Below are positions 23,901 to 38,000 of a DNA stretch of 64,000 nt, in pieces (positions within the stretch are counted from its first letter, which is position 1; every line of letters begins with the position of its first letter). This stretch comes from Telopea speciosissima (lineage: Eukaryota > Streptophyta > Magnoliopsida > Proteales > Proteaceae). The position numbers and the translations under genes are program-made. The stretch is from contig NC_057925.1 in NCBI RefSeq assembly GCF_018873765.1, forward strand, positions 1,938,927 to 2,002,926, given 5' to 3'. The notes below the pieces were generated by a model, which searched no databases, was not told the origin of the DNA, and was given only the letters and a program-made list of their open reading frames with translations.

Positions 23901-24957
23901 GACAGAATCAGGCTGGCCATGGCTAGGTGGAGGCAATGAACCTGATGCAACTCTTGAGAATGCACAAACATACAACAACAACTTGATCCGCCGAGTGCTC
24001 AACAATTCAGGTCCTCCTAGCCAGCCAACTATACCTATCAGCACATACATTTATGAGATGTTCAATGAAGACAAACGGCCAGGGCCCACATCTGAGAAAA
24101 ACTGGGGCACCTTTTTTACAAATGGGACATCATTATATCCTCTAAGTCTTGGTTCTTCATCCCAACTTACTGGGAACTCTTCAGGTGTTGGGGCATTCTG
24201 TGTGGCAAAACAAGAAGCAGATACTGATGCATTGCAGGCTGGTTTGAACTGGGCTTGTGGGCAAGGACAGTCTAATTGCACTGCTATTCAAGCGGGGAAA
24301 CCATGCTATGATCCTGACACTCTCCAGAACCATGCCTCTTATGCTTACAATGATTATTTTCACAAAATGAAGAGTGTCGGCGGGACTTGCGATTTTGGTG
24401 GTACAGCCACGATTACCAATGTTGATCCCAGTAAGATCCCACATTCGTCTTTTGATATCCTTTTCTCGCCTAGATTTTTATAAAAAAAAACAACTGGGAT
24501 TAATGGTAGCATCCAATGTTTCCAAAGAAATTAGATTAGAAGGCTGGATTTTGAATAGTCATGAACTGCAGAGTTATTATATCTTCTTTTTGTGGCTCTC
24601 TAGTGTGACCAGATGTGCATTCTTTAAACCTTTTTTTTTGTTAAAATTTAACCACCCTTTTTTATGTACTCCATTGTTTCTGATGGTGCGAACACTTTGC
24701 AGGCTATGGTTCATGTATTTTTGCTGGAAGGTGAGCAGTTCTTGAATTTATCTTCTCCTAGAAAATTTTTACTGTTTTCATATGCATGCCCTAAAGATGT
24801 GATTTTATGTTACAGTTCTGATTCAAACAAAAGTGTAGTAACAGCGCCAGCAGCATTTGGACCCATGCCCACAATTGACGTGGGTGGTTCAACTTCTATC
24901 CTGCAAGTTTCCGAGTTTGTGTATCTGATCCTGGCAATTATTCTTGCTCTTGTCTGA
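16536..24957 (+). CDS. GPI-anchored beta-1,3-glucanase (GH17 + X8/CBM43)
   Basis: Endo-1,3-beta-glucosidase that cleaves callose at the cell surface; homologues act at the wall and plasmodesmata. CDS = 16536-16602, 23177-24430, 24703-24730, 24816-24957, 496 aa. Exon 1 encodes the signal peptide (hydrophobic VFLLLTFMFYDVS); it joins in frame to AFIGINIGTDL, the usual mature start. GH17 spans about 24-340, with proton donor E119 in AVGSEVL and nucleophile E266 in VTESGWP. The X8 domain starts near C364 (FCVAKQEAD) with the expected cysteines; its last part (YGSCIFAG) comes from a 28-nt microexon. A hydrophobic C-terminus (VYLILAIILALV) indicates GPI attachment. The sequence most resembles Arabidopsis glucan endo-1,3-beta-glucosidase 4. 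Intron 1 is 6.6 kb and full of transposons. The upstream acceptor at 16471 suggests the 5' UTR is split. Confidence 0.93.
16892..17076. mobile_element. MITE (185 bp), Mutator-like, in glucanase intron 1
   Basis: About 40-bp imperfect terminal inverted repeats. The left end starts GGGAAAAAGAAGGCTGCC, continued by AGGTTGTGTGGCCCC; the right end (reverse complement) starts GGGAAGAAGAATGCTGCC. The flanking 9-mers CTGATTATA (16883-16891) and TTAATTATA (17077-17085) agree at 7 of 9 positions, suggesting a Mutator-type TSD. It contains a C12 run at 16941-16952. A relative lies near 57604-57945. Confidence 0.75.
17456..17732 (+). repeat. Copia 5' LTR
   Basis: Starts TGTTGAGATAGG and ends TTTGCTAACA. 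A TATA-like TTATAAATAAG lies at 17662-17672. Confidence 0.9.
17733..17745 (+). promoter_or_regulatory. Copia primer-binding site
   Basis: TGGTATCAGAGCC directly follows the 5' LTR and is complementary to the initiator methionine tRNA 3' end, as in most plant Copia elements. Confidence 0.9.
18422..20651 (+). CDS. Copia gag-protease-integrase polyprotein, truncated
   Basis: Open from ATG 18422 for about 743 codons up to a poly-C block. Order: UBN2-type gag (about 20-235, LDGTNYLIWARSL); zinc knuckle CDHCHKPYHTKAQCWKLHG (about 260-278); aspartic protease WIIDSGATDHM (about 360); GAG-pre-integrase zinc finger HKWHSRLGH...CEPC (about 488-530); integrase core with catalytic D (HTDVWGP, about 550), D (RSDNGKEY, about 618) and E (VAERKNHH, about 651). 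It reaches the end of the integrase (CIFLGY) and is then disrupted. The open frame formally continues to 20995 as a polyproline stretch and a short tail, which is an artefact of the C run. The hinge (MDVVFHESVPYYVSP) continues after it in another frame, but no RT follows. Confidence 0.9.
20652..20917. repeat. 266-bp near-pure poly(C) block
   Basis: 259 C and 7 A (A at 20737, 20739, 20828, 20847, 20852, 20854, 20878). It replaces or interrupts the codons after FLGY at the end of the Copia integrase; the element's own sequence resumes at about 20918 (CTTACGCTACAG). Plus-strand translation gives polyproline in all frames and minus-strand translation polyglycine, so the predicted proteins across it are meaningless. 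Confidence 0.95.
20918..21115 (+). pseudogene. Copia integrase tail/hinge remnant
   Basis: The pieces RRYKCYYPPS and MDVVFHESVPYYVSPP are the conserved sequence that follows LGY in Copia polyproteins. They lie in different frames because of an indel near the CCCCC run at about 20957. The sequence ends at ...SEPVR and joins directly to position 41 of the 3' LTR. Confidence 0.8.
21116..21353 (+). repeat. Copia 3' LTR, 5'-truncated
   Basis: Begins at the equivalent of 5' LTR position 41. The join shares TCCTTG with the lost sequence, pointing to a microhomology-mediated deletion. It ends GCTAACA, followed by the TSD GAGAT. Confidence 0.88.
21418..23176. other. Remainder of glucanase intron 1
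   Basis: AT-rich and non-coding. Chance ORFs such as minus 22392-22661 match nothing I recognise. The acceptor is TTACAG at 23171-23176. Confidence 0.6.
24703..24730 (+). other. 28-nt microexon of the glucanase gene
   Basis: Flanked by TTTGCAG and GTGAGC. It restores the frame between exon 2 (ends GATCCCA) and exon 4 (starts TTCTGATTC) and supplies the conserved X8 tail SYGSCIFAGS. Skipping it would leave the X8 domain without its last cysteine and change the downstream reading. Confidence 0.88.
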
Positions 24958-27019
24958 TTCCAGGGGAGCACATATTACCAATTTTCGCCCGGCTTTGATC
25001 AAGTACTGTGGAGGTAGCAATGTTGTAAAGAGTTAAGAGAGATGTAGTACACTCAACCATGGTTGAATGTTTATTCTTTTGTTCTTCATTCTTCTGTTTA
25101 TCATTTTTGTTTTCCTTATCTGTTGTCTTTTCACCTTTTGGATTCAGATTGTATAATCGTTGGTAAATTCAGTAAACCTTGCCATGAACAGATATTTAGA
25201 TAATTATCTCTTGCTTTACTGGCAGTTCACTTTCCATAGCCTTACTAGACCAACGTGTGAATGCCGAATCGAACTGAGAAGGTGGGGGTGTTGTGAATCA
25301 GTTCCCTTAAATTTTACGACGTCTTCTGCAAACCACACAGTCACTTATAGTTTCACCTCGCACCATCAGAATGTGGCCAGGTCTACTAAGACTGTAAACC
25401 CACTCTGTAAAACAGGGATTAGGCTCCAACAAATAAAAGTAGACACAACGACATGATTTACGTGGTTCACCTCATAGTATGTGAAGCTTACGTTCACGGA
25501 GCAATACCCCTCAGGGTTTCGTATATGCCCAATACTCAACAATAGTACAATTAGTCGTTCCTACGGCCAGGATATCCTTTACCCTGCTTCAATCTCTCAC
25601 TTCAATGAGAGTAAGGACTTCAATCCCCAATATAAAATGGTCTTAGCCTTACAATCAATCAACCCAATAATTAGATTTCAACACAAACCCAACCCTTAAC
25701 AGATTACACAGAGACAATGGTTTGTGAACACGTTTACCTTCTCAAAGGAAAACTCCCAACTCCAAACGAATGCTATGAGATCTTCAACAGGATGAATCAA
25801 GCATTTGAATCCATCGCTAATGACCAAACCGATGTTTTTTGACGATTTCCTTCACACCTGTGCTCTTGAATCACATCGAAATGGTAGAAGATGACTTCTC
25901 GATTTCCTTCTTCACTAGAGCTCTAAAGATGCATTTTCGATCCATTAATGAGAATATATATACAATTTCAAAAGATACCCTTCGGACCAATGAGAAAGAA
26001 ACAAGAAAACACTGCCAAGAGCAACAACACAGATTTTTCAAATCAAATCAGAAACAGCATAGCCTTGCATATTTATGTAATACAAGTGAGTGTTTTAATT
26101 ACTGAAGCTCCCCTATATACTTTCTGCTGTACATGTAATAATGAAAAGAATTGGCCTTCCTTTTTATTAAAAAATGTGTTAAACCTTTATGTAAGCATCC
26201 ATGTTGACATTAAAGGAAAAGACATACGTGGCATAGAAAAGACAAAATTCATTTGCATATAAGGAAAAACAATCTAATGAAGCTGATATTTAGTTTATCC
26301 AAAATACTCTTTATTGTATAGAAGTTTCGAGCCAAAGGTTTGGGCAAAACTGTTATAATATGAAGCTTAGTGTAATTAAAACAAAGAAAGAGGATTCTAC
26401 GAGCAAGAAGCATAGGGAAGCACACCTATGAGGTCTGGTAAAATCAGATCGTACATTGGAGGGCAATGAGATCATTTCATGTACTCTCTCATCATAATAT
26501 TACACTTGCTTGTCATGTGAATTTACATAAATACCCACAGATACCCTTAATCGGATCGACGGATTCCAATTAATTTTCTTTGTCTTCTCAGTTGAATCGG
26601 ATCAATCCCATTTCTACCACACAAAAAATGGCTTGAAACCAGTTGGATCATACCGATTCAGAGTGCCGATTCGATCTCGATTCCACTTTTATAAACCCTA
26701 ATAGTGGAAGAAGGTATTTTTGGGTATTTGAATTGACCATTTGAAATTTTTTTTTTTTTTTGTTAGAAACCATTTGAAATATTGATGACAAAAGTACAAA
26801 GGTCTAAACGGCTTATGAGTTATGCCGAGTTAATAAGAATTGCAATTTGAGACGAGTCAAGCGAGTTAAGCGAGTTTATAAGACAGACTATAACGAGTCA
26901 AATGTGGATGATGATGCCTTCAGAATTTCAGATTCTTTCAGTCTACTAAGAACTACTACTCTCACTGTATCACTGACATTCGAACCAAACAATATTGAAT
27001 TTCGTGTGGGACGTCAGCA
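24958..27019. other. Intergenic region, probable retroelement fragment at 25390-26090
   Basis: The segment with ATTTACGTGGTTCACC (about 25457-25472) resembles sequence typical of plant LTR-retrotransposon LTRs and leaders, but no paired copy is in the window. 26560-26700 holds degenerate GATCGG repeats. No gene is seen. Confidence 0.4.
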
Positions 27020-31305
<4,286 letters not shown>

Positions 31306-32164
31306 AAGGTTCTAAATCAGAAGGAGGGCATCAAGAATTGCAAACATGTGAACTTGCAGTCCCCGCAGTTTTTTCCTATTGTGGTTCAAGTGTCTCATGT
31401 GATTTCAAGGGTATGTGGCAGAATATGTGTTCTGTTGTAATTTCCAGATTTTCCTGTATGTGACAAAGACATCTTTATTTTCAATGTTTTTCATGTGCTC
31501 AAGCTGAGCAGAACAGATGGTGGGATCTTCCTGCACATACATGGATCTACAGTGTTAAGTAATTGAAAGCATCTCACACATTGCATTCGTTTGGACAAAT
31601 AAATTGATCCTTGGTTTCTACAGAACTGAAATATTAAGTACAAAATGTGAACAGATTCCAGTTTGACACTGATGAGCCATTTTGATCAAGGGGACTTGCT
31701 TGTAGTTGACATACACTGGAGGCATATGACATTTACTATGCTATTGATTGAAATAATCAGTTCTGAAAAGAAATAGCTAAATAAGTTCTGGCTTTTGTTA
31801 CAAAACTAAAATCCTCACCTTCACCAATTCTTGATTCCTTGATCCCCTGCTTGTTCATCACGTACCTGATATTGTGCTTATTCTGGTGAGCTAGTACTGT
31901 TTTACCTCTAATACATCAAAATATTGTGGAAAATTAGTTTGGTGAACTAGTGAAAAATCTCTATATGATTTGTTGTTCAAGACTTTTATGTTTCATTGGA
32001 ACTTACCAACCATGTGCATGAGACAGAAGGGAGGAGTAAGTACTAAGTAGGGGGGAAACACTTGAATACAGAACAGGAGAGAATGATGAAATGTCACTGC
32101 CGATGGTGATGTGGTTCATCATCTGATAGTAACGTGGGATCCACTGTGGCCTCATCAGGTGGTG
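31306..32164. other. COP10 3' UTR and intergenic spacer
   Basis: AT-rich, no coding potential seen. Confidence 0.6.
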
Positions 32165-32172
32165 GTGTTGGT

Positions 32173-32493
32173 CAACATTTCAAAAATCGGAATCAGAGAT
32201 CTGTCGAGTTTAGCCGATTTGGATCGGAATCAGCTGTGACTGATCCTGATTCTAGGATTTTTGGGACCCATTTCTAGCCAATTCTGATCTGATCTTGAAC
32301 CCGATTTCGTGTTTTTAATCCCTAGAATCAGGATCTGGATTGGCCCGGGTTGATTCCGATCCAGAATCGGAATTGGTCAGGATCGTTGAGTAATTGGCCA
32401 GAATCAGCCAAAACATGCACCAACCCTAGAATCTCTACAAGTATCAGCCAGAATCGTGATCGGCCGATTTGGTCCCAATTCTTGAAACCATTG
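32173..32493. mobile_element. hAT-type MITE of the GATCGG-rich family
   Basis: Left end CAACATTTCAAAAATCGG and right end (reverse complement) CAATGGTTTCAAGAATTGGG. The flanking 8-mers GTGTTGGT (32165-32172) and ATGATGGT (32494-32501) agree at 6 of 8. The interior is degenerate CCGATTYGG/GATCGGAATC repeats, as in 16069-16236. Confidence 0.65.
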
Positions 32494-32767
32494 ATGATGG
32501 TGGGGCTGAATACCATCAAGTTTCAAGTGTTTGGTATCATTTCCCCCTAATCAAACAGCTACTTACGTAGGAACATTCATCTTTCTGTTGTACTACATGA
32601 TAGGATATCAACAACCCACCTTCTGGAAGATCTCACACACAACCTTGATTGATCCTTAAGAAAACTCTGAAGATTACACTTAGATCTCCCAGAAATCCCA
32701 GTTATTTCCCCTGGCTTTGTTTCCTCCAAGCAACCTGGAACCTCCAATTCTGTGAGCTCATTTGACA

Positions 32768-33298
32768 ATGGGCAGTGAGTGCAGTCAGAGTAAAAGGCAC
32801 TATGACATTAGCATGTCCAAGAGAACTAGAAAGCCCATTAAGCTTGAGGATACTGATGATCCAAAGGACACATCAAGGAGTTCTCCCAAAGGAGTTGATG
32901 AGAAGGAAGATGGCACCAATCCTAGAAGCTTGAAGGAACCCATGAAGCCTGTTGAAGGAGGTGATGAGCAGAGGATGGAAATGGGTTCTCCCCAAAGTGA
33001 GAATCATTCTACAGGCAGTAGTGAAGATGTAAGTGATCATAAAAGCTTGAAGCTGAAGGAACTGATGATCAATGTAGAAGGAGATGAGAAGAATGGTAAC
33101 AATTCTCTTGGTCACCATTTCATAGAAGAAGAGAAGCAGCTTCAGTTGGTGACCAAACAGAAGGGAGATCGTCCAGAAGGATTCAAGATGAGAGGGATTG
33201 TAAGTCGATATGTCAAAGTCTTGAGCCATTTGATCAGGGTTAAAGGTGACCGGCGTTTGGGTTCCCGGAAAAAACCCATTCTCCGGTTAACAATGTAG
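32768..33298 (+). CDS. Uncharacterised 176-aa hydrophilic protein, single exon
   Basis: ATG at 32768 (GACAATGGGC context); an in-frame TTG six bases upstream is unlikely to start. The protein is strongly charged: an N-terminal basic patch (SKRTRKPIKLEDTDDPK), a low-complexity middle rich in Glu, Ser, Asp and Lys with repeated SLKE/SLKLKE segments, and a basic C-terminus (GIVSRYVKVLSHLIRVKGDRR...KKPILRLTM). There is no signal peptide or membrane segment. I do not recognise the family. The basic patches suggest a nuclear protein, which is inference. A (TTA)n run follows at about 33354-33376. It is a plausible intact gene because the frame is open and compositionally protein-like, but it could be a retroposed fragment. 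Confidence 0.6.
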   Translation: MGSECSQSKRHYDISMSKRTRKPIKLEDTDDPKDTSRSSPKGVDEKEDGTNPRSLKEPMKPVEGGDEQRMEMGSPQSENHSTGSSEDVSDHKSLKLKELMINVEGDEKNGNNSLGHHFIEEEKQLQLVTKQKGDRPEGFKMRGIVSRYVKVLSHLIRVKGDRRLGSRKKPILRLTM

Positions 33299-35085
33299 GA
33301 TTTAATCATCCTTGGATCTTCATTCTCTTCACTGGGTTTGTACACATTTTATTGTTATTATTATTATTATTATTATGTATATATTGCTTAATAATTTGGT
33401 CAAGATTTGGGAAGAAGAAGAAGAATCTTCTTATCTTTATGTAGTTATTATACCTGAGAGTAATATTTTTGTATAAGCATATAAACCCATCAATGGTATA
33501 TATCTATAATGATTCAACCATGTGGTATCTGGTAGACAGGTATCCACCAATTTGATACAAGGAGACGATGAATACAACAATGAATTTGGTCATATAAAGA
33601 GGTGGGTAAGGGAGTAGGAGGGATGGTTCCAGTGGTTGTGAGGTTGCAAGAATCATATAATGATCCCAATATCTTTACATCCTCCATGCCGATTTGATGT
33701 CATGATTGCAATTTTGGAAGAATGAGTTGTATCATTAATTCTCATCCCCTATTGGCGAAGGTCTAAAATATTATTTCTTGATCAAATCAGAGGGTGGAGA
33801 TGAGTCCCGTGAGTAAAAAGACTCTCTCTTTTCCATTGGTGAAAGAAGGAAAACTCAGTCCTTAATAAATTTGGTTCCGATTATAAATCAAACCACATAA
33901 TCCGAATCGATATATTATTGGCATCTATGGTGTTTTCATACAAGGATCAGATGATCCAGATTGTTTCAGCTCATCCGATCCCCATTATTGAAACCATGAT
34001 TATATTTGGGGAATCAAAAAACTTGGAATCTGGATCCGGATCAATCCAAACCGATTCCAATCCGGATGGATCGGTCTGTTTTAGTGATCGTAGACCATCC
34101 TAGGGGCGAAAAACGAGCCTTTGGCTCGCCTTGTTCTAGTGCACACTTTTATATAGGGGCAAGGTTTTTCTTCAGTTCTACGCTTCCTCCGATTTCTTTA
34201 GCCATTTCCACATCTGTCGTATTCAGGAGAGCTTGCTTCGTAGCGGAGCATTTAGCAATGCCAGCCTGGTGAGGGTTAGCTCTCTGGGGACAGGTGTTGG
34301 CAAGACCTACTTGCTAGACTTGCTTCTCATGAGATTGGGTGAGGGAATCGGAAAGGGGCTCATAAACCGGGCGGACAGGCTTTTGGGCAAATCAACCTTC
34401 AAGTCGGTATATTATTGACATCTAAGGGTTTTCCGTACATAAAGTTTGAACAGTTAATTAATTATAGCTATCCGTATCAATAGTCATAATACAAATATCG
34501 ATACCATATTAATATTAGGTATCGATATTACAAGAAAGGAATGCTAACCGATGTTGTGTCTGGGCATGTACTTGTTACTTAGAAACGTAGGGTAGGGGAG
34601 TGTATCCATGGCTCCAACCTCCATGGCAGCAGAAGCAGCACAAAAAGAGTGAGCCGAAGTAGGTAGGCACATTCTGCGTAGAGACTGGATAAGGGAGAAA
34701 GAGGTGGGGAAGGCGCATGTGAGCATTGAAAGACTGAGCCTAAGGTTAGGTGAGACAGTTGGATCTAATCTTCTTAATTTCTGACTGTTAGCAATTAACA
34801 TAGATTAGGTGGGAATGAGATCTAACCTCTCTCGTCTCACTCTAATTATTCCATTCCAACCTTGGTCGATCGAGTCACTCGCTCGGCTCTTCGTTCCAGA
34901 ACTCCAACATTCAATTTTCTGAGGGCTATGGCCTGTTGGGTTGAGGAATCACCAAATGGGAAAGAGGAGTGAGAGAAGGAGACCACTTTAAATACTCTCA
35001 AAAACACGGAGTCACACTCGCACATTCCGAAACAGAGAGAGAGAGAGAGAGAGAGAGAGGAAGAAGAAGAAGAAGAGGAGGAAAG
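33299..35085. other. Intergenic region with repeats and a possible organelle-like insert
   Basis: 33870-34090 has degenerate GGATCCGGATC repeats. 34105-34400 has a different, GC-richer texture. A pair of about 38-bp imperfect direct repeats (ATATTATTGGCATCTA near 33910; ATATTATTGACATCTA near 34408) brackets this segment. The AAE 5' region has a TATA-like TTTAAATA at 34987-34994 and a (GA)n tract at 35034-35059. Confidence 0.5.
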
Positions 35086-38000
35086 ATGATAGAGGAAGTG
35101 GGAGTGGAGGATTTAGTGAGAGTAGGGTTATCGGTGGAGGAAGCTCGCAGGTTCCACGAGTCCCTCAAGTCGGTAATCTTGATCGTTCGATCATCATCCA
35201 GAGGGGAAGGAACGAAAGCAGCGGCGGAGTCTCAGAAGGTATGGAAGGAATTGACTGGGGAAGGAAAGAAATTGCTGAAGCCATGGCATCCTCATGCACT
35301 CCACCAGCTTATCTACTCCTCCGTCTACTCCGATTGGGATCTCTCCACTTCTGGTCCTCCTCCCTACTGGTTCCCTTCTCCGTAAGTCAACACTTTCCTT
35401 TCTCAATTCACCTCTCTTTCTCGATGTAGTTCCTAGATTAACTTTAGTAATTGTGTTCATTTTCCATAAATATCGTCATAAAATATCTTCTTTGCCTTCC
35501 ACACTTATTTACCAAAAAATAAACTGTGTGAATTGGGAAAACAGTCAATCCAAGGTCACACAAAGGGTGTTCAGTTTTCTAATCTTATTATGTAATTTTT
35601 TTTTTTTTTTTTTCGGTAAACAAAATTGTATGCTTTTTTTTCTTTTTTAATAGGTAGAGTCGAAGGAGAATTAAATTCATGACCTCTTAATTATGAGGTA
35701 TTGATCTTTATCAATTGAACCACCCCTTTGGGGTTTCTAATTTTATTATATATAGTAGGGGTTGTTGAATGACAAAACCTCTATTGGTGTATTTAGAATT
35801 TGATATTTTCTTTTAATTGCCCATTGTCTTATTCCCAAAAGTTTTTTGGATAAAGGTATGAAAGGGCTTTTAAAAATAATTTGAAAGTGACATATCAATA
35901 TGTCTTCAAAAGCTGTCATTGTCATGCATATTTTTCGAGTACACATGTGAGATGACATTAGCACCCTCGTTGGGAAAAAAATTGTGTGTCATACTAAAAG
36001 AGCAAAAACGTAAAGTTACAAATTATTTGACACCTTTAGGAGTGTCAATAAGAAAATCCCTTATGTAAATCTGTATGTTGATATCACTCTTTAAAGGTTT
36101 AGAAAATATCACGGATTTTATATAATTATATTGAAACGCATAGAATACATTGGGAAAAATTCTTGGATTTTATACAACCTCTGTTTATCTCTCTTTCTCA
36201 CATGAATAACCTCACTGCCCTCCAATGTCCGATACCGTTTTGTTGCATCTCATTGGTGCACTCCTTAATGTTGCTTGCTTAGAGAACCTTCTTTCAAATA
36301 CATATTGGAATTTTTTTATTGACATCCCTTAAGGTGTCAATAAATTTGTAAACTTACATTTTTGTCATTTTAGTATGAAACCTTAAATTTTTGTCTTTTT
36401 AGTATGACACATAAGTTTTCTATTTTGTTAATGATGGTAATAGTATCATTTCACATGTTTACTTGAAAAATGTGTATGGCAATGACATCTTTTGATAATG
36501 ATAATAATGATATGTCACTTTCAAATTATTTTTTGAAAACCATTTTATACCTCCATCTTTAAACAACTTTTAGGAATAAGTCAAATGACAATTAAAAGAA
36601 GGTGTCAAGTTCTAAATACATCTATAGAGGTGTTGTTCAGACACCCCCATACATATTAGAAATATTTTTCGGTGAAAAAAAGGCAAATATTATTGTCGCA
36701 AGACGTGGTCTAGAATCTAGATTAGTCACATATCAAATTTAAGAGTTAACTCAAGGTTTAAAAATCCGGAGTCGAGATTTGTATTGATCTTGGATTGGTG
36801 AGAAATCGGTCAAAATTGGTCCAAAGTTTCCGTAACCCTAGATTTTGGAATCAGATCGGCTGATTTGGATCGACCAGAATCGGAATCGATCAATCCAATT
36901 GATGTGATCTCGATTTTAAAACCTTGGTCTAATACTCTAATTTAATTTAATACTTTCCTTGTATGTCCATGAATGAGTAATTATACTTGTATTGTAACAT
37001 TATTGTGCACTCCATGGTTTGAGGTATTAGATTGGCATCAACCGATCTGTATCAGTATCGACTATCGACCGATGTTGATACTGATTGGATACCGATTGTT
37101 ACTAATTTGTTTATTACTTTTGATTTTTATGTCACATGTCATTATCTTATTGGCTATACCACCAATCTGTATCAATCTCGGATCAGCATTGACTGATTAC
37201 TAAAACTATGGAACTGCATTCCCCAATTTTCTTTTAACAGGAACAAACATTTTTATTTACCAAAAAAAAAAATGAAAATGGATGATTCAAAATTTTCTTG
37301 TGACCTTTGGAAAAGTCACAATTTACTTGTGACACCAAATACCTACCTATTAAAAACATTTATATATTTTTAGAGGTCATCCTTTCGGCCGCAGCTTCTC
37401 GGTAATCCTTCCTTCGTCTGCTTTTCAGTTTTTAGGAGAAACCCCCCTCTGTCTATTTTTTTTCCCTTCTTTTGCTGTAATCACCATTTTTGCCAGAGAA
37501 ATCACAGGCCCTCAGTTAAGTCTCTCTCTTTGAGTTCACGTTGTCCAAGCATATTCGATCAGCCCACAACGTGCTGGTCATTCGGAGGTAAATCTCTCTC
37601 TCTCTCTCTCTCTCTCATGTTCCTAGTCGGGATGATGCATTTTTAAGAACTGAACAGATTTTTTAAATTCTCAGGGCATTCAGGGTAGTACACGTGATTC
37701 AACTCAGGTCAGTCACTCTCTCATGTTTGGACTTGGAACCTATGTACCTCAAATTTCTCACACTAGATATTTAATTGTGTTCTAATATTCTAATGAGTTG
37801 ATGGGTGGGTGCATGAGTTGACTTATGGGTTTAAAATGGAGATGTGAATAGCTGATTTCTAGATGGTAGTATGTTGAGCTGGTATTATAAAGGTAAGGAA
37901 TGTAAGAACTTGGGGCTTGTGAGAATGTAACAGTTAGTTTTTATCTAATTCTTGACTTGGTTTGATCCATAAAACAATGGATTTCAATTTTGAATCATTT

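Noticed and set aside
24431-24480. Glucanase CDS ending at the in-frame stop after 24430
   Set aside because: Reading through the donor GTAAGA loses the last X8 cysteine and the GPI signal, both of which are present in two downstream exons with correct phase.
32762-32767. Start of the unknown gene at a TTG codon
   Set aside because: Plant nuclear genes rarely start at TTG, and an ATG lies two codons downstream.
34969-35085. Upstream in-frame start for the acyl-activating enzyme
   Set aside because: The extra residues are mostly an (Arg-Glu)n translation of a GA microsatellite. The ATG at 35086 begins the conserved N-terminus.
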